From: Sedimentitalea arenosa
GTDB taxonomy: Bacteria > Pseudomonadota > Alphaproteobacteria > Rhodobacterales > Rhodobacteraceae
Length of the DNA: 64,000 nt
Direction: 5' to 3'
NCBI RefSeq assembly: GCF_016428585.1
Contig: NZ_JAELVR010000002.1
Location: 186,001-250,000 of the forward strand
In this document: one piece after another, positions 8,666 to 18,850 of the stretch
Layout: every line of letters starts with the position of its first letter
Numbering within the stretch: the stretch's first letter is position 1
Program-made: the position numbers and the translations under genes
Notes under the pieces: generated by a model
Seen by the model: the letters and a program-made list of their open reading frames with translations, nothing else
Databases searched by the model: none
Told to the model about the DNA's origin: nothing

Positions 8666-8677
8666 GTTAGCGCTAAC
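8666..8677. promoter_or_regulatory. Perfect 12-bp palindrome upstream of gap, LacI-type operator candidate
   Basis: GTTAGCGCTAAC is an exact palindrome, 32 bases upstream of the gap start. A GC-centred core with flanking TTA/TAA halves is the usual form of LacI-family operators. It differs from the palindrome near the LacI gene at 15405, so it may belong to a second regulator. It is well placed to control the gap-zwf-edd-eda-pgi operon. Confidence 0.55.
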
Positions 8678-8709
8678 TTGAACGCATCAATCACGCAAAG
8701 GACCTGACA

Positions 8710-9738
8710 ATGACCCTTAAGATTGCAATCAACGGTTTCGGTCGCATTGGCCGCGGTGTCTTGCGCGCCCTTGTCGAACGCGGTGACAATGACATCGATA
8801 TCGTTGCCATCAACGACCTGGCTCCGGCCGAGCACATCGCTCACCTGCTGAAGTATGACAGCGTACATGGCCGGATCGGTTTGCCGGTTTCGGTCGAAGA
8901 GGACTCGCTGCGCGTGGGGGCGCGCAGCATTCGCTTGACCGCGATCCGAAACCCGGAAGAGCTTCCGTGGCGGGACGTGGATATCGCCTACGAATGCACC
9001 GGCCTCTTCACCGACCGCGACGCGGCGGCCCGGCATTTGCGCAACGGTTCCAAACGGGTGCTGATCTCGGCCCCCGGCAAGAATGCCGACAGAACCGTGG
9101 TGTTCGGTGTCAACCATGCGGATCTGATCGCAGGCGATCTGATCGTGTCGAACGCGTCTTGCACGACCAACTGCCTTGCCCCGATGGCGATGGTTCTGGA
9201 TCGTGCTTTCGGCATCAAGACCGGCTACATGACCACCATCCATGCCTTCACCGGTGATCAGCCGAGCCATGACACCAACCACAAGGATCTCTACCGTGCG
9301 CGTGCGGCGTCTATGTCGATGGTGCCGACCTCGACCGGCGCGGCCAAGGCGATCTCGCTTGTGTTGCCGCGTCTTGAGGGCAAGCTGGAGGGCTCTGCCG
9401 TGCGGGTTCCGACGCCCAACGTATCGATGGTGGATCTTTGCTTTGTGCCGGAAACCGTCACCACGCGTGATGCGATCAACGCCGCCATCGCCGAAGCGGC
9501 CCGGGAGGAATTGGCCGGGATTCTGTCCTACGAGGAGGATCCGATGGTTTCGATCGATTTCAACCACGATCCTCATTCGTCGTGCTTTGCTGCCGCCCAG
9601 ACCACGGTGACACGGGACGGCATGGTGCGGGTGGTCAGCTGGTATGACAACGAATGGGGCTTTTCCAACCGGATGCTCGACACCGGGCGCCAGATCGGCG
9701 CGATGATGCACACAGCCCCCCTGAAATTGGCGAGCTGA
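8710..9738 (+). CDS. gap: Type I glyceraldehyde-3-phosphate dehydrogenase
   Basis: 342-residue GAPDH converting glyceraldehyde 3-phosphate, phosphate and NAD+ to 1,3-bisphosphoglycerate. The Rossmann motif is INGFGRIGR (residues 7-15), Asp36 suggests NAD preference, and the catalytic Cys151 lies in SNASCTTNCLAP. The end SWYDNEWGFSNRM is typical. It heads the Entner-Doudoroff operon, four bases before zwf, and so would process the triose phosphate released by Eda. A palindromic operator candidate lies just upstream. Confidence 0.95.
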   Translation: MTLKIAINGFGRIGRGVLRALVERGDNDIDIVAINDLAPAEHIAHLLKYDSVHGRIGLPVSVEEDSLRVGARSIRLTAIRNPEELPWRDVDIAYECTGLFTDRDAAARHLRNGSKRVLISAPGKNADRTVVFGVNHADLIAGDLIVSNASCTTNCLAPMAMVLDRAFGIKTGYMTTIHAFTGDQPSHDTNHKDLYRARAASMSMVPTSTGAAKAISLVLPRLEGKLEGSAVRVPTPNVSMVDLCFVPETVTTRDAINAAIAEAAREELAGILSYEEDPMVSIDFNHDPHSSCFAAAQTTVTRDGMVRVVSWYDNEWGFSNRMLDTGRQIGAMMHTAPLKLAS

Positions 9739-9742
9739 CCCG

Positions 9743-11191
9743 ATGGTATCGCGCGTCATTCCGGTCGACCCGTTCGACCTCGTGATTTTCGGCGCCACGG
9801 GTGATCTGGCCTTGCGCAAGATCCTGCCGGGACTGTTCCACCGTTACGCGGTGGGGCAGGTGCCCGACAACGCCCGGATCATCGGTGTCGCGCGGAGCGA
9901 CATGGACGAGACCATGTTCCGCGCCGAGGTGCAGGGCCGCCTTGCCGAGTTCGCGCCGCGGTCCGTGCAGCAGGCCGATCGGCTGGCTCAATTCCTGGAC
10001 AAGATCACATACGTTCGCGCCGATGCCACCGGCGATTCGGGATGGAGCGCGCTTCGAGACGTGCTGCGCGACGACGTGGTGCGGGCTTTCTACCTGTCTG
10101 TCGCGCCCGCGCTGTTCGGTGCCATCGCGGCCAACCTGCACGCCCATGGGATTGCCACGCCGGACAGCCGGATCGTCGTGGAAAAACCCTTTGGGCGCGA
10201 CAGGGAAAGCGCGTGCGCGCTGAACGCCGACCTGCGCCAGAGTTTCGACGAGCGACAGATCTATCGCATCGACCATTACCTTGGAAAAGAGACGGTGCAG
10301 AACCTGATGGCGCTGCGCTTTGCCAATTCGCTGTGGGAGCCGCTCTGGAATGCGACCCATATCGACCATGTGCAGATCACCGTGGCCGAGAGCCTCGGCG
10401 TCGAAGGGCGCGGCGAATACTACGATCACGTTGGTGCGATGCGGGACATGGTGCAGAACCATCTGATGCAGCTCTTGTGCCTGACCGCGATGGAACCGCC
10501 CTCGAAATTCGAGCCGAACTCGGTCCGCGACGAGAAGGTCAAGGTGATCGAGGCGCTGGAGCCGGTCGCCCAAACCGATATCGTGCGTGGGCAATACCGT
10601 GCGCGCGGCGGCGAAGGCAGCTACCGCGAAGATGCCGGTGACCCGAAGAGCCGCACCGAGAGTTTCGTGGCGATGAAGGTCAATATCGGCAACTGGCGGT
10701 GGGCGGGCACGCCGTTCTACCTGCGCACTGGCAAGAAGTTGCGTGGGCGGAGTTCGGAAATCGCGGTGGTCTTCCGCGATCCGCCGCATATGATCTTTCC
10801 CAAGATGGAAGGCCGGCGCGGCAACGCGCTGATCATCCGGCTGCAACCGGACGAGGGCATCATCCTGCGCAACACGATCAAGGAACCCGGCCCCGGCGGG
10901 TTCCGGCTCGCCGAGGTGACGCTGGACATGACCTTTGCTGATGCGCTGGACAATCAGTCCGACCCCCAGGACGCCTACGAACGCCTGATCATGGACGTTA
11001 TCCGCGGCGATCAGACGCTGTTCATGCGGGGGGACGAGGTCGAAGCGGCCTGGGCCTGGGCCGATCCGATCATCGCGGGCTGGGAAGAGGCCAACCTGAC
11101 GCCCGAGGCCTATGACGCCGGCAGTTCCGGCCCGGAAGATGCGCTGATGCTGTTGCACCGCTACGGTCGCCGCTGGCGCGAAATAGTTTGA
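9743..11191 (+). CDS. zwf: Glucose-6-phosphate 1-dehydrogenase
   Basis: 482-residue enzyme oxidising glucose 6-phosphate to 6-phosphogluconolactone with NAD(P)+. The coenzyme motif is [16 protein letters not shown] (about residues 14-29) and the active-site signature is [14 protein letters not shown] (about residues 173-186). Length is normal. It lies between gap and edd in one operon. The gene usually found nearby for the next step, 6-phosphogluconolactonase (pgl), is not in the window. Confidence 0.96.
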   Translation: MVSRVIPVDPFDLVIFGATGDLALRKILPGLFHRYAVGQVPDNARIIGVARSDMDETMFRAEVQGRLAEFAPRSVQQADRLAQFLDKITYVRADATGDSGWSALRDVLRDDVVRAFYLSVAPALFGAIAANLHAHGIATPDSRIVVEKPFGRDRESACALNADLRQSFDERQIYRIDHYLGKETVQNLMALRFANSLWEPLWNATHIDHVQITVAESLGVEGRGEYYDHVGAMRDMVQNHLMQLLCLTAMEPPSKFEPNSVRDEKVKVIEALEPVAQTDIVRGQYRARGGEGSYREDAGDPKSRTESFVAMKVNIGNWRWAGTPFYLRTGKKLRGRSSEIAVVFRDPPHMIFPKMEGRRGNALIIRLQPDEGIILRNTIKEPGPGGFRLAEVTLDMTFADALDNQSDPQDAYERLIMDVIRGDQTLFMRGDEVEAAWAWADPIIAGWEEANLTPEAYDAGSSGPEDALMLLHRYGRRWREIV

Positions 11192-11202
11192 AAGGCAACC
11201 CC

Positions 11203-13011
11203 ATGACTGTTCATCCTACCATTCAGAGCGTCACCGAACGCATCATCCGACGCAGCGAAGAGACCCGCAAACCCTATCTCGACCGGATGGATGCGGCGCG
11301 CATCAAGGGCCCGGCCCGCGCGCATCTGTCCTGCAGCGGCCAAGCCCATGCCTATGCCGCAAGCGACACGGACAAGGACGCGCTGGCCACCGGCAGTGCG
11401 GGCAATCTCGGCATCGTCACCACCTACAACGACATGCTGTCGGCGCATCAGCCCTTCGAGCGGTTTCCCGACCTGATCCGTGACGCCGCTCGCCAGGTGG
11501 GCGGCACCGCACAGGTTGCGGGCGGCGTGCCGGCCATGTGCGACGGGGTCACCCAGGGCGAGGCGGGGATGGAATTGTCGCTGTTTTCGCGCGATGTCAT
11601 CGCGCTTGCGGCTTCGGTGGCGCTCAGCCACAACGTCTTTGATGCTGCCGTATTCCTCGGGGTTTGTGACAAGATCGTGCCGGGACTGGTGATCGCGGCC
11701 CAGGCCTTCGGCCATCTGCCGGCCGTGTTCCTGCCCGCCGGCCCGATGGAAAGCGGATTGGCCAATGACGAGAAGGCCAAGGTGCGCCAGCAGTTCGCCG
11801 CCGGAGAGGTCGGGCGTGACGCGTTGATGGCCGCCGAGATGGCCGCCTATCACGGCCCGGGAACCTGCACTTTTTACGGCACCGCCAATACCAACCAGAT
11901 GTTGATGGAATTCATGGGGCTGCACCTGCCCGGCGCCAGCTTCGTGCCTCCGAATGGGGCACTGCGCGATGCCTTGACGCAGGAGGGAGCAAAACGCGCC
12001 TTGTCGCTCAGCGCGCTGGGAAACAGCTATACGCCGGTCAGTGCCATTCTTGATGAACGCGCCTTCGTGAACGGGATTGTCGGGCTGAACGCGACGGGCG
12101 GATCGACCAATCTGCTGATCCACCTCGTTGCCATGGCGCGGGCGGGCGGCATCATCCTGGATTGGCAGGATTTCTCGGACATTTCCGAGGTGACTCCCTT
12201 GATGGCGCGGGTCTATCCGAACGGGCTTGCGGATGTGAACCATTTCCATGCCGCAGGTGGCCTTGGCTACATGATCGGCCAGTTGCTTGCGTCAGGTCTG
12301 TTGCATCCCGACACGCAGACCGTGGCCGGGCAGGGGTTGGAAAACTACACACAGGATCCGATCCTGACCGATGGTCGCCTATCGTGGCGCCCGGGACCCA
12401 AGGACAGCCTGAACGACAAGATCCTGCGCCCGGCAAGCGATGCGTTCCAGTCCACCGGAGGGTTGAAGCGCATGACCGGCTCGATGGGGGCCGCCGTCAT
12501 GAAAATCTCGGCCGTCGCGCCGGAACATCACGTGGTCGAAGCCCCGGCCCGGGTGTTTTCCGACCAGGACGCGGTCAAGGCCGCCTTCAAGGCGGGGGAA
12601 TTCACCGGTGACACTGTCGTCGTCGTACGCTTTCAGGGGCCAAAGGCGAATGGTATGCCTGAATTGCACAGCCTGACGCCGCTGCTGTCGATCCTGCAGG
12701 GCCGGGGACACAAGGTGGCGTTGGTGACCGACGGTCGCATGTCAGGAGCGTCGGGCAAGGTGCCTGCCGCGATCCATGTCTCGCCCGAGGCGCTGGATGG
12801 TGGCCCGATCGCGCGGGTGCGCGACGGCGACATGGTCCGCGTCGATGCCACCACCGGGACGCTCGACGTCCTGGTCGAGGATCTCGACACCCGCCCTAGC
12901 GCCACTGCCGATCTGTCGGCGGGGCAGGCAGGTACCGGGCGCGAGCTGTTCGCTGCGTTCCGCAACACGGTTGGCCCGGCCACGTCCGGCGCAACCATTT
13001 TTGGAGGCTGA
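11203..13011 (+). CDS. edd: Phosphogluconate dehydratase
   Basis: 602-residue IlvD/Edd-family 4Fe-4S dehydratase that converts 6-phosphogluconate to 2-keto-3-deoxy-6-phosphogluconate (KDPG). Likely cluster cysteines are in [10 protein letters not shown] and GVCDKIVPG, and the family motif [12 protein letters not shown] is near the C-terminus. The ATG at 11203 follows AAAGG at a good distance; an in-frame TTG at 11188 overlaps the zwf stop and is less likely. Edd rather than dihydroxy-acid dehydratase is indicated by length and by the eda gene three bases downstream. Confidence 0.96.
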   Translation: MTVHPTIQSVTERIIRRSEETRKPYLDRMDAARIKGPARAHLSCSGQAHAYAASDTDKDALATGSAGNLGIVTTYNDMLSAHQPFERFPDLIRDAARQVGGTAQVAGGVPAMCDGVTQGEAGMELSLFSRDVIALAASVALSHNVFDAAVFLGVCDKIVPGLVIAAQAFGHLPAVFLPAGPMESGLANDEKAKVRQQFAAGEVGRDALMAAEMAAYHGPGTCTFYGTANTNQMLMEFMGLHLPGASFVPPNGALRDALTQEGAKRALSLSALGNSYTPVSAILDERAFVNGIVGLNATGGSTNLLIHLVAMARAGGIILDWQDFSDISEVTPLMARVYPNGLADVNHFHAAGGLGYMIGQLLASGLLHPDTQTVAGQGLENYTQDPILTDGRLSWRPGPKDSLNDKILRPASDAFQSTGGLKRMTGSMGAAVMKISAVAPEHHVVEAPARVFSDQDAVKAAFKAGEFTGDTVVVVRFQGPKANGMPELHSLTPLLSILQGRGHKVALVTDGRMSGASGKVPAAIHVSPEALDGGPIARVRDGDMVRVDATTGTLDVLVEDLDTRPSATADLSAGQAGTGRELFAAFRNTVGPATSGATIFGG

Positions 13012-13014
13012 CAC

Positions 13015-13668
13015 ATGACCCTTTCGCCGAAAGACGCCAGCGTGCTGACCCGCGAGCTTTGTGCCCTGGCTCCGATCGTCCCGGTTCTGGTCGTCGAGGA
13101 CGCCGCCGTGGCCCGCCCTTTGGCCGAGGCGCTCGTCGCCGGTGGCTTGCCCGCCCTTGAGGTGACGCTGCGCACCCCGGCCGCGCTGGACGTGATCCGG
13201 GAAATGGCACAGGTTCCCGGCGGCCATGTCGGGGCGGGTACGCTCATCACACCCCAGGATGTGTGGGCCGCAAAGGAGGTGGGTGCCACGTTCGGCGTCT
13301 CGCCCGGGGCCACGGACGCCCTGCTGGCCGCATGCGAAGAGGCGGACCTGCCGCTGCTTGCGGGGGCCGCTACCGCGACAGAAGCGATGCGGCTTCTCGT
13401 ACGCGGCTATGACATGCTCAAGTTCTTTCCCGCCGAGGCTTCGGGTGGTGCGCCGGCGTTGAAGGCCATCGGTGCGCCGTTGCCGCAGATCGCCTTTTGC
13501 CCGACGGGCGGCGTAACGCCGGACAATGCGCGATCCTATCTCGGCCTGCCCAACGTGATCTGCGCCGGAGGCAGCTGGGTCGCCCCGAAGGGCTTGATCG
13601 AGACGCGGGACTGGGCCGGAATTGAAACACTTGCCCGTGACGCGGCCAAACTGGGGGCGTCCGCATGA
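13015..13668 (+). CDS. eda: KDPG aldolase (2-dehydro-3-deoxy-phosphogluconate aldolase)
   Basis: 217-residue class I aldolase that splits KDPG into pyruvate and glyceraldehyde 3-phosphate. The Schiff-base lysine is Lys136 in [10 protein letters not shown]; Glu49 and Arg53 in ALEVTLRT match the family's active site. The phosphate-binding end [11 protein letters not shown] is present. It follows edd and overlaps pgi by four bases. Some relatives also act as 4-hydroxy-2-oxoglutarate aldolases, but the context points to the Entner-Doudoroff pathway. Confidence 0.96.
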   Translation: MTLSPKDASVLTRELCALAPIVPVLVVEDAAVARPLAEALVAGGLPALEVTLRTPAALDVIREMAQVPGGHVGAGTLITPQDVWAAKEVGATFGVSPGATDALLAACEEADLPLLAGAATATEAMRLLVRGYDMLKFFPAEASGGAPALKAIGAPLPQIAFCPTGGVTPDNARSYLGLPNVICAGGSWVAPKGLIETRDWAGIETLARDAAKLGASA

Positions 13669-15272
13669 GCGCCATCTGGACGGAGCTGGAAGAGCGGCAC
13701 CGCGCCACGTCGGCGCGCAGGATCGCATCTCTCTTCGACGACCCCGACCGGTTTGACCGTTTTTCGACAGAAACCGACGATTTGCTGCTCGATATCTCAA
13801 AGACCAATATCGACGATGAGGCGCTGGCATTGCTGATCTCTCTCGCGGACAGCGCTGGCCTGGCCGACAGGCGCGATGCCATGTTCCGCGGTGACAAGAT
13901 CAACATGGCCGAAAACCGGGCCGTGCTGCATACCGCACTGAGGTCTCCCGAGACCGCGCCGCTGGTCGTGGACGGCGTGGATGTTCGGCCGGCGGTGACC
14001 GAAACCCTGGACCGGATGGAACGGTTTGCTCGTGCGGTTCGGTCAGGCGATGTCACGGCTCAGAACGGGGCGATTTTCACAGATGTGATCAACATCGGGA
14101 TCGGCGGGTCGGATCTGGGCCCGGTCATGGCGACGCTGGCGCTGGCGCCCTATCATGACGGGCCGAACGTTCATTTCCTGTCCAATGTCGACGGGGCCCA
14201 CGCGCATGACATTCTCAAGCGGCTGAACCCGGAAACGACGCTGGTTATCGTGGCCTCGAAAACCTTCACCACGATCGAGACGATGACCAATGCAGGCACC
14301 GTGCTGGATTGGCTGCGCGCGGGCATTGGCACCGATATCGGCGCGCACTTGGCCGCGGTATCGACCGCGCGCGATCGGACGGCCGCGATGGGCATTGCCG
14401 AAGAGCGGGTGTTCGGCTTCGCCGACTGGGTTGGTGGCCGCTATTCGCTTTGGGGGCCGGTGGGCCTGCCAATCATGCTCGCCATTGGACCGGAGAATTT
14501 CCGCGCGCTGCTGGCCGGTGGCCACGCCATGGATCGCCACTTCCAGACCGCCGAGGCTCGGCAGAACCTTCCGGTTCTGATGGCCCTGGTCGGCATCTGG
14601 CACCGCAACATCTGTGGCTATGGCAGCCGCGCCGTGCTGCCCTACGACCAGCGTCTGTCGCGCCTTCCCGCCTACCTGCAACAGCTGGATATGGAGAGCA
14701 ACGGCAAGAGCGTCGCCATGGACGGCAGCCGTCTTGAGCGCAGCGCCGGTCCCGTGGTCTGGGGCGAGCCCGGCACCAACGGGCAACATGCGTTCTACCA
14801 GCTCCTGCACCAGGGCACCGATGTCGTCCCCGCGGAATTCCTGATCGCGGCGGAAAGCCACGAGCCGGGGCTGCAGGCGCATCACGATCTGCTCAAGGCC
14901 AATTGCCTGGCGCAATCCGAGGCGTTGATGCTCGGCCGGTCCTTCAAGCAGGCGCTGCAGATCGCTGAACAGCTCGGCTTTGGCGGAGAGGCGCGCAAGC
15001 GTCAGGCCGCGCACCGCAGCTTTCCCGGCAACCGTCCGTCGATCACGCTGGCCTATCCAAAGCTCACACCCTTCGTGCTAGGGCAGATCATCGCGCTCTA
15101 CGAACATCGGGTTTTCGTTGAAGGCGTGATCTGGGGCATCAATTCCTTCGATCAATGGGGGGTCGAGCTTGGCAAGGAACTGGCCAATGGCCTGTTGCCG
15201 ATGGTGCAGGGCGCCGATCCCGCTGGCAAGGACGGCTCGACCCGGGGACTTCTGCACAAATTGTCGGCATGA
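13665..15272 (+). CDS. pgi: Glucose-6-phosphate isomerase
   Basis: 535-residue phosphoglucose isomerase interconverting fructose 6-phosphate and glucose 6-phosphate. Signature regions are [18 protein letters not shown] (about residues 144-161), the [12 protein letters not shown] block, [11 protein letters not shown] and [18 protein letters not shown]. Its start overlaps the eda stop (ATGA). In this cluster it would feed fructose 6-phosphate made by the nearby fructokinase into the Entner-Doudoroff route. It is the last gene of the operon; a loose GC-rich inverted repeat follows within about 20 bases but lacks a T tract. Confidence 0.96.
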   Translation: MSAIWTELEERHRATSARRIASLFDDPDRFDRFSTETDDLLLDISKTNIDDEALALLISLADSAGLADRRDAMFRGDKINMAENRAVLHTALRSPETAPLVVDGVDVRPAVTETLDRMERFARAVRSGDVTAQNGAIFTDVINIGIGGSDLGPVMATLALAPYHDGPNVHFLSNVDGAHAHDILKRLNPETTLVIVASKTFTTIETMTNAGTVLDWLRAGIGTDIGAHLAAVSTARDRTAAMGIAEERVFGFADWVGGRYSLWGPVGLPIMLAIGPENFRALLAGGHAMDRHFQTAEARQNLPVLMALVGIWHRNICGYGSRAVLPYDQRLSRLPAYLQQLDMESNGKSVAMDGSRLERSAGPVVWGEPGTNGQHAFYQLLHQGTDVVPAEFLIAAESHEPGLQAHHDLLKANCLAQSEALMLGRSFKQALQIAEQLGFGGEARKRQAAHRSFPGNRPSITLAYPKLTPFVLGQIIALYEHRVFVEGVIWGINSFDQWGVELGKELANGLLPMVQGADPAGKDGSTRGLLHKLSA

Positions 15273-15366
15273 CGGGCCTTTGACAGGGGGGCGCCGACCT
15301 ACGTGCGAGCCCCCGGTTTCATAAAGGCTTGATCTTTGCCCGATTGCGGTCCTATCTTCACAAAAC

Positions 15367-15380
15367 TTTACTCGCGTAAT
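15367..15380. promoter_or_regulatory. LacI-type operator candidate upstream of the lacI-family gene
   Basis: TTTACTCGCGTAAT matches the perfect palindrome TTTACGCGCGTAAA found before the transporter operon at 12 of 14 positions. It ends 24 bases before the regulator start, a position suitable for negative autoregulation. Confidence 0.6.
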
Positions 15381-15404
15381 ATTTACGGAAAGAGATGGGG
15401 TGGG

Positions 15405-16436
15405 ATGGCGCAAAAGAAAATCCGCAATATGGAAGAGCTCGCCGCTGTCAGCCGCATCTCGCGCCCGACCCTGTCCAAGTACTTCAACGATCCGGACAGC
15501 GTGCGTCGCTCGACACGGGAACGAATCGAACTTGCGCTGACGCAATTCGACTATCGTCCGAACGTCTATGCGATGAATCAGAACCGGCGCAAGACCAGGA
15601 ATATCGGCATCGTCGTTCCCAACCTGGCCGATCCATTCTTTTCGGAGATCGGCCGCGAGGTCGAGTTGGCCTGTATCGGGGCGGGCTACACTCCGATCCT
15701 TCTCAGTTCACATGGCAACCCGGCGCAGGAACGAGACAACCTGGAATCGCTTCGTTCGTTGAAGCCCGCGGGCGTGCTGCTGGCCCCGTTCGGGCGAGTC
15801 TCGGACCGGGCGGATATCGAGAGTTTCAACAAGCATATTCCGGTGGTCCTGTTCGATGCCAATGTCGAAACGGCCTGCGAGGCATTCGTTGGCACAGACA
15901 ATTTTCAAAGCATTGATCTCATGGTGGAATATTTGTGCCGCAGCGGCGAGCCGCCGTGCCTGTTCGAAATGAAGTCGCCCTCCAACCCGAATGCGAACAA
16001 GCGCCGGCAGGCCTATCTGGAGAGCATGCAGCGCCATGGGTACACGCCGCATATCTTCCAGGCCGAGGGCGAGGGCTGGAACTTCGAGGAAATCGGCAGT
16101 GCCGAAGGGGGGCGGCTCATCTCCGAGAACGCGTTCAACACCAATACCGTTTTGTGCAGCAACGACCGTCTCGCCATCGGCATGTTGTCGGCCGCCTATC
16201 GGCTGGGCAAGCGGGTTGGGCATGGGCCGGCCTGCACGTTGCGCATTGCCGGGCATGATGACCACCCTTTCTCGCGCTTTACCTGCCCATCGCTGACCAC
16301 GATCGCGCAGGATTACGCAGCCATCGCGAATCGTGCGGCCAGCACGCTTTTTCGGATCATCGACACCGATGAACGCCCCGAAAAGCGCGAGGAAACCCTT
16401 TTCAACGGCAGCCTAGTGATGCGCGAGTCGGCGTAA
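15405..16436 (+). CDS. LacI family transcriptional regulator of the polyol operon
   Basis: 343-residue LacI/GalR protein. The DNA-binding domain is at residues 1-55 (NMEELAAVSRISRPTLSKYF, then YRPNVYAMNQ); the periplasmic-binding-like sugar domain follows (NIGIVVPNLADPFFSEIGREVE onwards). The ATG at 15405 has GAGATGGGG before it; the frame extends upstream, but the family N-terminus begins here. It precedes the sorbitol/mannitol transporter genes in the same direction. Two near-identical palindromes, before this gene and before the transporter, suggest it controls itself and the operon with a polyol as effector. Confidence 0.9.
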   Translation: MAQKKIRNMEELAAVSRISRPTLSKYFNDPDSVRRSTRERIELALTQFDYRPNVYAMNQNRRKTRNIGIVVPNLADPFFSEIGREVELACIGAGYTPILLSSHGNPAQERDNLESLRSLKPAGVLLAPFGRVSDRADIESFNKHIPVVLFDANVETACEAFVGTDNFQSIDLMVEYLCRSGEPPCLFEMKSPSNPNANKRRQAYLESMQRHGYTPHIFQAEGEGWNFEEIGSAEGGRLISENAFNTNTVLCSNDRLAIGMLSAAYRLGKRVGHGPACTLRIAGHDDHPFSRFTCPSLTTIAQDYAAIANRAASTLFRIIDTDERPEKREETLFNGSLVMRESA

Positions 16437-16467
16437 GACCTTGATCGGATTTGCATGATCCATGAAG

Positions 16468-16481
16468 TTTACGCGCGTAAA
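16468..16481. promoter_or_regulatory. Perfect palindromic LacI-type operator upstream of the polyol operon
   Basis: TTTACGCGCGTAAA is an exact 14-bp palindrome with a CG-rich centre, as in LacI-family operators. It lies just upstream of the -35 box of the promoter at 16489-16517, an unusual place for simple repression, which leaves room for activation or looping to the site at 15367. Confidence 0.65.
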
Positions 16482-16488
16482 AAATAGA

Positions 16489-16517
16489 TTGACTGCGCGT
16501 CATGCTATTCGTTAATA
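16489..16517 (+). promoter_or_regulatory. Sigma-70-type promoter of the polyol transport operon
   Basis: TTGACT (16489-16494) and TTAATA (16512-16517) are separated by exactly 17 bases, close to the vegetative promoter consensus. The transporter gene starts 36 bases after the -10 box, with GAGGAGG in between. Confidence 0.65.
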
Positions 16518-16553
16518 CTGTTACATCATCCCGATCAAGAGGAGGAACTCTGG

Positions 16554-17861
16554 GTGTCTTTCAGAAATTCGGTCTACGCTGCGACCGCGATGTCGCTCGT
16601 CACCGCGGGCGGCGCGTTCGCAGAAATCATCACAATCGCCACCGTGAACAACGGTGACATGATCCGCATGCAGGGTCTGACTGACGACTTCACGGCCAAG
16701 ACCGGCCACGAAGTCGAATGGGTCACGCTGGAGGAAAACGTGCTGCGGCAGCGCGTGACCACCGACATCTCGACCAAGGGCGGCGCCTTCGACATCATGA
16801 CCATCGGCATGTACGAAACCCCGATCTGGGGTGCCAATGGCTGGCTGGTTCCGCTGGACGATCTGAGCGCCGAATATGACGTCGACGATCTGCTACCGGC
16901 CATGCGCAGTGGCCTGAGCCACGAAGGCACGCTGTATGCTGCGCCGTTCTATGGCGAAAGCTCGATGATCATGTACCGCACCGACCTGATGGAGAAGGCC
17001 GGGCTGGAAATGCCAAAGGCGCCGACCTGGCAATTCATCCGGGAAGCCGCGGCGGCCATGACGGACCGCGACAACGACATCAACGGCATCTGCCTGCGTG
17101 GCAAGGCCGGTTGGGGAGAAGGCGGCGCTTTCATCACGGTGACCGGCAACTCGTTCGGCGCCCGCTGGTTCGACGAAGACTGGAACGCCCAGTTCGATCA
17201 GCCGGAATGGGCCGAAGCGCTCAACTTCTACGTCGACATGATGAACGAGTCCGGCCCGGCGGGCTTTGCCACAAACGGGTTCAACGAAAACCTGTCGCTG
17301 TTCCAGCAGGGCAAGTGCGGCATGTGGATCGACGCCACCGTTGCCGCGTCCTTCGTGACCGACCCCGAGGACTCGACCGTGGCCGACAAGGTTGGTTTCG
17401 CGCTGGCACCGAACAGCGAAGGTGTCGAGAAGCGCGCCAACTGGCTCTGGGCCTGGGCGCTGGCGATTCCCGCCGGCACTCAGAAGGAAGACGCGGCCAT
17501 GCAGTTCATCGAATGGGCCACTTCGAAAGACTACATCGAACTGGTTGCGGAAAAAGAAGGCTGGGCCAACGTTCCCCCGGGCGCGCGCAGCTCGCTTTAC
17601 GAGAACCCCGAGTATCAGAAGGTGCCATTCGCACAGATGACGCTCGACTCGATCAAGGCGGCCGATCCGCAGAACCCGACCGTTGAGCCGGTTCCCTATG
17701 TCGGCATCCAGTTCGTCGCCATCCCCGAATTCGCAGGCATCGCCACCGAGGTGAGCCAAGAATTCTCGGCTGCCTATGCCGGTCAGCAGACCGTCGAAGA
17801 AGCCCTGGCCAAGGCGCAGGCCCTGACCAACGACGCAATGGAAGCGGCCGGTTACCGCTAG
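16554..17861 (+). CDS. smoE: Sorbitol/mannitol ABC transporter substrate-binding protein
   Basis: 435-residue periplasmic binding protein of the sugar family 1 type. It starts with GTG after a strong GAGGAGG site and has a signal peptide cleaved after about residue 23 (GGAFA-EII). The body has typical SBP1 features such as YETPIWGANGWLVPLDD and FYGESSMIMYRTDLM. Order and relatives match SmoE of the Rhodobacter sphaeroides polyol system. It binds sorbitol or mannitol for the SmoFGK importer; the exact substrate is inferred from the dehydrogenases downstream. Confidence 0.9.
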   Translation: MSFRNSVYAATAMSLVTAGGAFAEIITIATVNNGDMIRMQGLTDDFTAKTGHEVEWVTLEENVLRQRVTTDISTKGGAFDIMTIGMYETPIWGANGWLVPLDDLSAEYDVDDLLPAMRSGLSHEGTLYAAPFYGESSMIMYRTDLMEKAGLEMPKAPTWQFIREAAAAMTDRDNDINGICLRGKAGWGEGGAFITVTGNSFGARWFDEDWNAQFDQPEWAEALNFYVDMMNESGPAGFATNGFNENLSLFQQGKCGMWIDATVAASFVTDPEDSTVADKVGFALAPNSEGVEKRANWLWAWALAIPAGTQKEDAAMQFIEWATSKDYIELVAEKEGWANVPPGARSSLYENPEYQKVPFAQMTLDSIKAADPQNPTVEPVPYVGIQFVAIPEFAGIATEVSQEFSAAYAGQQTVEEALAKAQALTNDAMEAAGYR

Positions 17862-17875
17862 TCCCCTGAACGTCC

Positions 17876-17899
17876 GGGGGCGGCCTTCGCGCCGCCCTC
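17876..17899 (+). promoter_or_regulatory. Intercistronic stem-loop between smoE and smoF
   Basis: GGGGGCGGC (17876-17884) pairs with GCCGCCCTC (17891-17899) around CTTCGC. No T tract follows, so it is more likely to protect the abundant binding-protein mRNA from 3' decay, or attenuate weakly, than to terminate fully. Confidence 0.5.
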
Positions 17900-17973
17900 A
17901 TCAAGACCACCGCCTTACCATGTTATCTTTCATCTGCGACGGCGCTTGGCCGTAAACAGAGGAGGTATGCCCA

Positions 17974-18840
17974 ATGGCTACTCAACACTCCCGATCCGCA
18001 GCGCGCCTGATGATGGCACCGGCGGTGGTTCTGCTTCTGGGGTGGATGCTCATCCCCCTGACCATGACGCTCTACTTCTCGTTCAAGAAATACCTGCCGC
18101 TGCGCGGTGGCGATCTTGGTTGGGTCGGCTTTGAAAACTATGTCCGCTTCGTGACCTCCAGCGCGTTCTGGCCGTCGGTCATGACCACCCTGATCATCGT
18201 TGGCGGCGTTCTGGCCATCACCGTGTTGTTCGGTATCCTTCTTGCAATCCTGCTGAACCAGCCGATGTGGGGCCAGGGCGTGGTTCGTATCCTGGTGATC
18301 GCCCCGTTCTTCGTCATGCCGACCGTGTCGGCGCTGGTGTGGAAGAACATGTTCATGGATCCGAACTATGGCTTGCTGGCGCATCTGTGGGAGTTCTTCG
18401 GCGCTGAACCGGTGCAATGGCTCAGCCAGGCTTCGCTGACCTCGATCGTGATGATCGTGTCCTGGCAATGGTTGCCCTTCGCCACCCTGATCCTGCTGAC
18501 CGCGATCCAGTCGCTGGACAGCGAACAGCTCGAAGCTGCCGAGATGGACGGCGCGCCGGCCACCAAACGCTTTGCCTACATCACCCTGCCACATCTGGGC
18601 CGCGCGATCACCGTCGTGATCCTGATCCAGACGATTTTCCTGCTGTCGATCTTTGCCGAGATTTTCGTCACCACCGGCGGCGCGTTCGGCACCAAGACGC
18701 TAACCTACCTGATCTACCAGCGCGTGCTGGAAAGCCAGAACGTCGGGCTCGGCTCGGCGGGCGGCGTCTATGCAATCATTCTTGCCAATATCGTTGCCAT
18801 CTTCCTGATGCGCATCGTCGGCAAGAACCTGGACGCGTGA
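17974..18840 (+). CDS. smoF: Sorbitol/mannitol ABC transporter permease
   Basis: 288-residue MalF-type permease with six transmembrane segments. The cytoplasmic EAA loop is recognisable in LEAAEMDGAPATKRFAYITLPHL (about residues 187-209), the contact point for the ATPase. An AGAGGAGG Shine-Dalgarno precedes the start. It pairs with the following permease and with the SmoK ATPase. Confidence 0.93.
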   Translation: MATQHSRSAARLMMAPAVVLLLGWMLIPLTMTLYFSFKKYLPLRGGDLGWVGFENYVRFVTSSAFWPSVMTTLIIVGGVLAITVLFGILLAILLNQPMWGQGVVRILVIAPFFVMPTVSALVWKNMFMDPNYGLLAHLWEFFGAEPVQWLSQASLTSIVMIVSWQWLPFATLILLTAIQSLDSEQLEAAEMDGAPATKRFAYITLPHLGRAITVVILIQTIFLLSIFAEIFVTTGGAFGTKTLTYLIYQRVLESQNVGLGSAGGVYAIILANIVAIFLMRIVGKNLDA

Positions 18841-18850
18841 GGAGGGCATC

